Assembly: GCA_937862595.1 (NCBI GenBank)
Contig: CALMFL010000314.1
Location: forward strand, 1-6,268
Length of the DNA: 6,268 nt
Direction of reading: 5' to 3'
From: an uncultured Fidelibacterota bacterium
Lineage (GTDB): Bacteria; Fidelibacterota; Fidelibacteria; Fidelibacterales; Fidelibacteraceae
Shown here: positions 1-3,820 of the stretch, in pieces
How positions within the stretch are numbered: position 1 is the stretch's first letter
Layout: each line of letters opens with the position of its first letter
Notes under the pieces: generated by a model
Database searches by the model: none
Told to the model about the DNA's origin: nothing
What the model saw: the letters and a program-made list of their open reading frames with translations, nothing else
Program-made: the position numbers and the translations under genes

Positions 1-594
1 TGCGACCGTAAAGGGGTCCGCCGGCAGGTATTGAAAGGAGAAATTCCCGTCCGGCGAGGTTTGAGTATAAAATTCGGGCGTTTTGATGACCTCGGCGGGA
101 ACGCTTGTCCGGCGGCTGATGGCGATCACGGCCGTACCGTTCGGTTTCAGCCCGTACACCTTGCCGTCGATACGGTTCTGCGGCATGACCGGCCCCGTCG
201 TGAACGAGACCTGAAGAGGGGCCGTCAGTCCGTTATTCCGCAGGTCGGAGATGTTCTTCCCCAGGATCACCGTATAGACGACATCCGCTTCCCAGGCCTC
301 CGTCGGCGTGATCGTGATGCGTCCTCCCCGGACCCGGATATCCGCGGTCTTTTCGCCGATGGGAAAAATCGTGATGCTTTTCTGGGCGCTCGCGGCGTTC
401 AGGGGCTCCGAAAATTCGAAGCGCAGGGCATGCCGCGGATCCACGCCGGTCATCCCGTTCTGAACCGACGACAGGAGCAAAACCGGGGGTTCTTTGTCGG
501 GCGGACCGCCGCCGGGAAGCGCTTCCGAGGCGCAACGGACGCTCAGCAGAGCGCATGCCGTCAGCAGAAGTCCGTATCGCAGAGATTGTTTCAT
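1..594 (-). CDS. Ig-like domain lipoprotein, N-terminal part (3' end of gene outside window)
   Basis: The gene is read leftwards from an ATG at 594 and is still open at base 1, so 198 residues are visible. The N-terminus is a short basic stretch (K2, R6) and a hydrophobic core (about residues 8-19) ending at Cys21, followed by Ala-Ser and a Gly/Pro-rich linker (GGGPPDKEPP, 28-37). Residues 38-134 have the pattern of a bacterial Ig-like domain (Big_5/SbsA type): FEFSEPLN at 59-66, a central ITITP strand and a closing VSFTTG at 129-134. From about 140 a second beta fold begins (IDGKVYGL, then SPDGNFSFQYLPADPFTV), resembling a carboxypeptidase-regulatory-like domain. This arrangement is known from Bacteroidota-type envelope lipoproteins, whose precise function is undefined; an outer-membrane location is inferred. 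It is the first ATG in frame: an in-frame stop lies upstream at 637-639. No Shine-Dalgarno sequence is visible. It is divergent from the next gene. The lipobox is odd, with Arg directly before Cys21, while an alternative Cys14 (LTAC) sits after a very short core. Confidence 0.82.
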   Translation of the reverse strand, partial: MKQSLRYGLLLTACALLSVRCASEALPGGGPPDKEPPVLLLSSVQNGMTGVDPRHALRFEFSEPLNAASAQKSITIFPIGEKTADIRVRGGRITITPTEAWEADVVYTVILGKNISDLRNNGLTAPLQVSFTTGPVMPQNRIDGKVYGLKPNGTAVIAISRRTSVPAEVIKTPEFYTQTSPDGNFSFQYLPADPFTVA

Positions 595-694
595 GCCGTA
601 AAATACGTCAAAAGACCGGGATGTCGTAGGAAAAATTCACCCGCATCGTCTTTTTCCCCAACGAACAATTGTTACCGGAGCTGTTGAAATTTTC

Positions 695-723
695 TTGTTA
701 TAAGCTTTAAAACTGTGTAGAAT
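695..723 (+). promoter_or_regulatory. Putative sigma70-like promoter for the downstream lipoprotein gene
   Basis: TTGTTA (695-700) and TAGAAT (718-723) are separated by exactly 17 bases in an AT-rich region. They match the sigma70 consensus at four of six and five of six positions. Transcription would begin near 730 and give a leader of roughly 80 bases before the ATG at 809. If the host is a true Bacteroidota, its main sigma factor prefers a different -33/-7 motif, so this call depends on the lineage. Confidence 0.4.
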
Positions 724-729
724 TACACA
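714..729. promoter_or_regulatory. Perfect 16-base inverted repeat over the -10 box, candidate operator
   Basis: TGTGTA (714-719), GAAT (720-723) and TACACA (724-729) form a perfect dyad with six-base arms. Its span and its TGTGT/ACACA half-sites resemble the geometry of CRP/FNR-family sites (TGTGA-N6-TCACA, also 16 bases), with one symmetric change in each half. It overlaps the proposed -10 hexamer, so a protein bound there would most simply act as a repressor of the plus-strand gene. No regulator gene is in the window, and the site could have arisen by chance. Confidence 0.35.
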
Positions 730-795
730 CTATAAATTATCTCCGATGTAAAAAAATGTTCCTGAGTACCGTGAACAAAAAACGCTCTTAATGAA

Positions 796-801
796 AAAGG
801 A
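796..801 (+). promoter_or_regulatory. Ribosome binding site that favours the start at 809
   Basis: AAAGGA lies seven bases upstream of the ATG at 809, which is standard Shine-Dalgarno spacing. The alternative in-frame ATG at 791 precedes this motif and has no comparable site of its own. Starting at 809 also gives a normal signal peptide length. Confidence 0.65.
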
Positions 802-808
802 AAAACTC

Positions 809-1807
809 ATGAAGAAGGCAGTGTGCTATGTAATGATGACGCTTGCCGCGATCCTGATCGTGGCGGGCTGCCAGGGATGTTTTCCCTACGAGGATGCCGT
901 CTGGGAACTTCGGCTGGTGCCGCTGAGCAGCGAAGAACTTGCCAAGTCCTTTACGGATGAAACCGGCGGGCGCTGGCTTCCCGCCTCGGAAGTGCCGTCC
1001 GTTCTGGCGCGTCCCGCCGCCGGAGCAGATATTGATTTCGGGAATGTCACCGCAACCAAATCCCTGCAGTATGTGCTCATGAATATCGGTAACCGGGATG
1101 TGTACGACGTTACCTTTTCCGCCAATGATCTTATGATCTACCCGGAATACATCGGCGTGATCCCGGCCCAGGGCGAGGACGGCGAGATCGTTGCCCTTCC
1201 GATCGTCAGCTTTATCAAGGAACATGTGATCCCGGTCAGCGGGGTGGGCTCCCTGATGGATATGAACATCGGCAACTTTACCGATCTGCTCTCCCTTTCC
1301 TACAATTACACCCTGGAAGATTCGACCGGCGTCGAAACCTTTGATGTGACGGACAATTACACGGTGGAGGGAGAAAAAATGGGGGCTGTCATTGATATCC
1401 TCGCTTCCGGCGAGAACATTCTGGATGCCGCTCTGAGCACGCCCGAATTTTATGACCTGGCCCTGATGGGAACCGTCTTGCAGGTATACCTCTCTTCATC
1501 AAAAATGGATACAATGGTCGTGCAGAACAACGGGAATGTGCCCCTTCGCATGCGGGTCGTCAATCCCTACCGCTACGATGCCTTTGACGGCAGCACAGTC
1601 ATCGATACGGTCATTCAGCCGGGAACGGAAGTGGATGTCAGCGGGGTTGTGCGGGGCGAAATGTTCTTTGACGGCACCTACGACGAGAACAAGGGAAGCG
1701 TCATTATGCTGGGCGCCCTCAGGAATCAGCCTTATATCTTCGAGACGATGAACGAACTTTGCATCGACGGGGAAATGCGCCTGTGGTTCAATGAATCCTC
1801 ATATTGA
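809..1807 (+). CDS. Uncharacterised lipoprotein, possibly with two ASH-like beta domains
   Basis: This 332-residue protein is not one I recognise. It has a clear lipoprotein signal: Lys2-Lys3, a hydrophobic core at 4-19, and a canonical lipobox V18-A19-G20-C21. Gln at +2 gives no inner-membrane retention signal under the E. coli rule. The mature part is acidic and rich in beta-branched residues. Residues 75-145 start with IDFGNV and contain NIGNRDVYDVTF (92-103); residues 230-315 contain VVQNNGNVPLRMRV (237-250) and a later IQPGTEVDVSG. Both resemble the 'FG-x-V ... N-x-G-N-x-x-L' rhythm of ASH/DUF1573-type Ig-like folds, but this is an inference from spacing. A third NIGN at 153-156 lies between them, and residues 195-225 look helical. 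Cys24 and Cys318 remain in the mature protein. An in-frame ATG at 791 would add six residues, but the Shine-Dalgarno motif favours 809. The gene stands alone, with its own putative promoter and a strong terminator after it. A surface or periplasm-facing anchored role is likely; no activity can be assigned. Confidence 0.85.
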   Translation: MKKAVCYVMMTLAAILIVAGCQGCFPYEDAVWELRLVPLSSEELAKSFTDETGGRWLPASEVPSVLARPAAGADIDFGNVTATKSLQYVLMNIGNRDVYDVTFSANDLMIYPEYIGVIPAQGEDGEIVALPIVSFIKEHVIPVSGVGSLMDMNIGNFTDLLSLSYNYTLEDSTGVETFDVTDNYTVEGEKMGAVIDILASGENILDAALSTPEFYDLALMGTVLQVYLSSSKMDTMVVQNNGNVPLRMRVVNPYRYDAFDGSTVIDTVIQPGTEVDVSGVVRGEMFFDGTYDENKGSVIMLGALRNQPYIFETMNELCIDGEMRLWFNESSY

Positions 1808-1843
1808 ACAAGGGACTCCGTTCTTACTGTTAATATCGGATAC

Positions 1844-1873
1844 AAAAAACCGGGCAGAAATGTCCGGTTTTTT
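1844..1873. terminator. Bidirectional intrinsic terminator between convergent genes
   Basis: AAAAAACCGGGCA (1844-1856), loop GAAA (1857-1860) and TGTCCGGTTTTTT (1861-1873) form a 13-pair hairpin with one G-U wobble on the plus strand and a GNRA-type tetraloop. The T-run follows the GC stem on the plus strand, and the A-run becomes a T-run on the minus strand. It therefore can stop transcripts from both sides. It lies in the 83-base gap between the stop of the lipoprotein gene (1807) and the stop of the membrane protein gene (1891), exactly where a shared terminator is expected. Confidence 0.88.
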
Positions 1874-1890
1874 ATTATGTTTGATCTTGA

Positions 1891-3603
1891 TCAGCTCAGC
1901 ATGGACGGCGTCAGGATAAAGAATGCGGTCAGCCAGGCCAGGAAGAACAGGAGCGAAACCCGCGTCCAGATGAGCGCCTTGCGATGCTCCGGACTGCCGC
2001 CCTCTTTTGCCGCCGCCTTGCGGGCGATCACAAAGCCGACAATGGCATAGGGCGGGAACACCAGTCCGATCTTCGCCAGCTTTACCGCCAGTTTCGATTC
2101 GGCATGCCCGGCATAATCCACCTCTTCCTCCGGTACCAGATCCACCCATTCCGGCGCGTAGAGGATGCCCTGCACGTTCATCAGTCCGGCGCGGTACCAT
2201 GTCACGCCGCGTTCCTTCAGTTTTTTACGCCGCTCCCGGTTCAGAAAATAATTGATCTGCTTGACCGCCCATTCCAGGGACCCGGCGAAGCGGATCTTTT
2301 CCCAGAGCGCCAGCAGTACGGCATAGATCCCGATCCCGAGGGCAATGGTCGTAAATGCCTGCGCCCAGAAACCGGCGTTCCGGTCATAGGGTATGCCGAA
2401 GATCCAGTCGAACACGATGAACATCGCGATAAAATAAAGGTACTGCATTGAATAATTGGTGAACGCCACAAACCCGAAGCGGCGGACAAAACGGGTCCCG
2501 TCCCCAAAAGGTTTCGCCTTGCCGCGAAGTTCGACCAGACGAATGACGGACATGATGATCAGCACGCCGAAACCGTTCAGCAGCATGAACTGAAAATACC
2601 ATCCGAGAAACGGCGTGCCGAAAATATCCTGCGTCCAGCCGCGGTGGTCCCAGATGTTCATGTAAAGGTTCAGCCCCTGATCAAATCCCTGTGTGTTCAC
2701 AACGGAGAAAACATTGTAGAGCACCCCGGCAAGTCCGATCAGGTACATCACGATCCCGATGCGCAGCGCCGCCCGGACGAAGCGTTCTGTTCGGCGCTGT
2801 TCTTTCGGCATGGTCAGGAACAGGCCGAAGATCGTGCCGATAAAGGAAGCCGCCAGATAGGGAAAAACCGGCTCGGGATGTCCCGCCAGGGGCTGAAGGA
2901 AAAAGACCAGGATAAAACGTCCCAGCGAGGCCTCTCCGATCCGGGGGTAGGACAGGGTGAAATCCCCTTCCGAGACGGGGAAACCCGGAATGATCACCTT
3001 CGCAAGCCCCCACATCAGCGGCGTCAGCACCAGCACGGCGACGGCAAGATAAATATAGGTTTCGATCATCTTGTTCCTGTCGCGGTATTTCTCCCGTGAG
3101 CTCAGCGCGCTGTGGATGATCCCGTTGAGGATAATGCACCAGGCGATCGTATGGATGGTCTCAAAATGATTGAAGCGCCACAGCGAGTGGTCCCAGAATC
3201 CCTGTACCGCCCCCAGGGAAGGATCGGATGCCGCCTTCAGGGATTCATGGACGAAGACGCCGATATCCCCGTGGTACCCGATCACGCCCTCCACCAGCAT
3301 GGCGAAAAAAAGCAGGATCAGCCCCCCGGTCACCTGGCGGCCGGCCACGGAACGCGCCGGAGTGTTCAGTCCGAATTCGCTCTCCATGCTGATCGTGTTC
3401 CCCATCGCGGAGACCATCAGGAAGAACCCCGCCATCCCGCCGCCGAACGGCAGAATGACCATCATCACGAATTCGATCAGGCGCACCGTTGAAAGGTCGG
3501 CGGTCATCGCGTCCACATTCAGGGTATGCATGATCATATGCAGGACCAGCATCAGCAAAATGGCCAGACCGCGCATAAAGTCCACACTTGCAAATCGTTT
3601 CAT
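1891..3603 (-). CDS. Polytopic membrane acyltransferase-like protein (HGSNAT_cat/DUF418 type)
   Basis: This 570-residue protein has roughly 12-13 hydrophobic segments and is surely an inner-membrane protein. It opens with RFASVDFMRGLAILLMLVLH: the D8, R11-G12 and H22 pattern is the signature of the HGSNAT catalytic/DUF1624 and related acyltransferase families, in which a membrane His accepts the acetyl group from cytosolic acetyl-CoA. H26 and H111 are further candidates. Near 376-387, FGFVAFTNYSMQ, and at 439-450, FAGSLEWAVKQI, recall the 'GR-x-x-LTNY' and 'GPLEW' motifs at the C-terminus of DUF418 proteins. After that come a basic stretch (456-466), a soluble acidic segment (about 480-505) and two more membrane segments (about 508-528 and 546-566), which are extra compared with those families. 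The ATG at 3603 is chosen because GAGGGAGGGAG lies a few bases upstream and the family motif begins at residue 3; the frame is open to 3705, but that would put 34 unrelated residues in front. The acyl acceptor is unknown; an envelope sugar or lipid is an inference. Confidence 0.8.
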   Translation of the reverse strand: MKRFASVDFMRGLAILLMLVLHMIMHTLNVDAMTADLSTVRLIEFVMMVILPFGGGMAGFFLMVSAMGNTISMESEFGLNTPARSVAGRQVTGGLILLFFAMLVEGVIGYHGDIGVFVHESLKAASDPSLGAVQGFWDHSLWRFNHFETIHTIAWCIILNGIIHSALSSREKYRDRNKMIETYIYLAVAVLVLTPLMWGLAKVIIPGFPVSEGDFTLSYPRIGEASLGRFILVFFLQPLAGHPEPVFPYLAASFIGTIFGLFLTMPKEQRRTERFVRAALRIGIVMYLIGLAGVLYNVFSVVNTQGFDQGLNLYMNIWDHRGWTQDIFGTPFLGWYFQFMLLNGFGVLIIMSVIRLVELRGKAKPFGDGTRFVRRFGFVAFTNYSMQYLYFIAMFIVFDWIFGIPYDRNAGFWAQAFTTIALGIGIYAVLLALWEKIRFAGSLEWAVKQINYFLNRERRKKLKERGVTWYRAGLMNVQGILYAPEWVDLVPEEEVDYAGHAESKLAVKLAKIGLVFPPYAIVGFVIARKAAAKEGGSPEHRKALIWTRVSLLFFLAWLTAFFILTPSMLS

Positions 3604-3820
3604 TGAACTCCCTCCCTCGCCGGGCGTACGGCCCGCAGGATCATAAAAGGTTATGCATATAGCAGATTGGGTAAACATAATCCATTTCAAGAAAAAATCC
3701 AACAAAATGGATCGGCGGACTGCAAAATGCCGAAATTTTCAGAAAGTGATTTTTCTTTCGGGACACAATGTGTACATTTACCAAGCCGGTTGATGAAAAA
3801 AACAAACCTTACTGGAAAAC
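3604..3820. other. Divergent intergenic region between acyltransferase gene and dnaE
   Basis: This 217-base spacer holds the 5' regions of two oppositely oriented genes. Next to the leftward gene are a strong Shine-Dalgarno sequence (3608-3617) and, immediately upstream of it in the transcript, a five-pair GC hairpin CGGGC/GCCCG with a five-base loop (3621-3635). The rest, from about 3640, is AT-rich. It includes an 8-base palindrome TATGCATA (3652-3659) and the dyad ACACA-A-TGTGT (3763-3773), about 50 bases before the dnaE start. I see no convincing promoter hexamer pair for either gene and no small gene. Confidence 0.65.
3608..3617 (-). promoter_or_regulatory. Strong Shine-Dalgarno sequence fixing the acyltransferase start
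   Basis: Read on the minus strand, AGGGAGGGAG ends four bases before the ATG at 3603, with a GGAGG-like core about seven bases away. It supports this start over the longer open frame to 3705. The compact GC hairpin just upstream (3621-3635) may limit access to the site, though that is speculative. Confidence 0.75.

Larger units (their letters stand above)
595..808. other. Divergent intergenic region, AT-rich
   Basis: This 214-base spacer separates the starts of two oppositely oriented lipoprotein genes. Its part from about 684 to 790 is strongly AT-rich compared with the flanking coding DNA. It holds a plus-strand promoter-like pair and a 16-base inverted repeat, listed separately. It also holds a perfect 10-base palindrome AACAATTGTT (664-673) and a spaced inverted pair TGTTC (757-761) / GAACA (773-777) flanked by A-tracts. 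I could not identify a convincing promoter for the leftward gene, and no small gene is supported here. Confidence 0.7.

Noticed and set aside
664..673. Palindrome AACAATTGTT
   Set aside because: A 10-base palindrome of AT-rich words is expected by chance in such a spacer; its position matches no promoter element I can support.
31..687. Plus-strand open frame of 218 codons opposite the first lipoprotein gene
   Set aside because: The minus-strand frame has a signal peptide, an Ig-like domain and a family-typical linker, whereas this one is a low-information Arg/Gly/Asp-rich translation with no domain.
788..1225. Minus-strand open frame opposite the second lipoprotein gene
   Set aside because: The plus-strand frame has a Shine-Dalgarno site, signal peptide and lipobox, and is followed by a terminator; the antisense frame has none of these.
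3604..3705. N-terminal extension of the acyltransferase by 34 residues
   Set aside because: The extension would translate the Shine-Dalgarno region and hairpin, and homologous proteins begin just before the D-x-x-RG motif. The ATG at 3603 has a far better ribosome site.
3712..3733. Weak hairpin TCGGC/GCCGA with a 12-base loop upstream of dnaE
   Set aside because: Five pairs with a long loop and only a short T-run is too weak for a terminator or attenuator.
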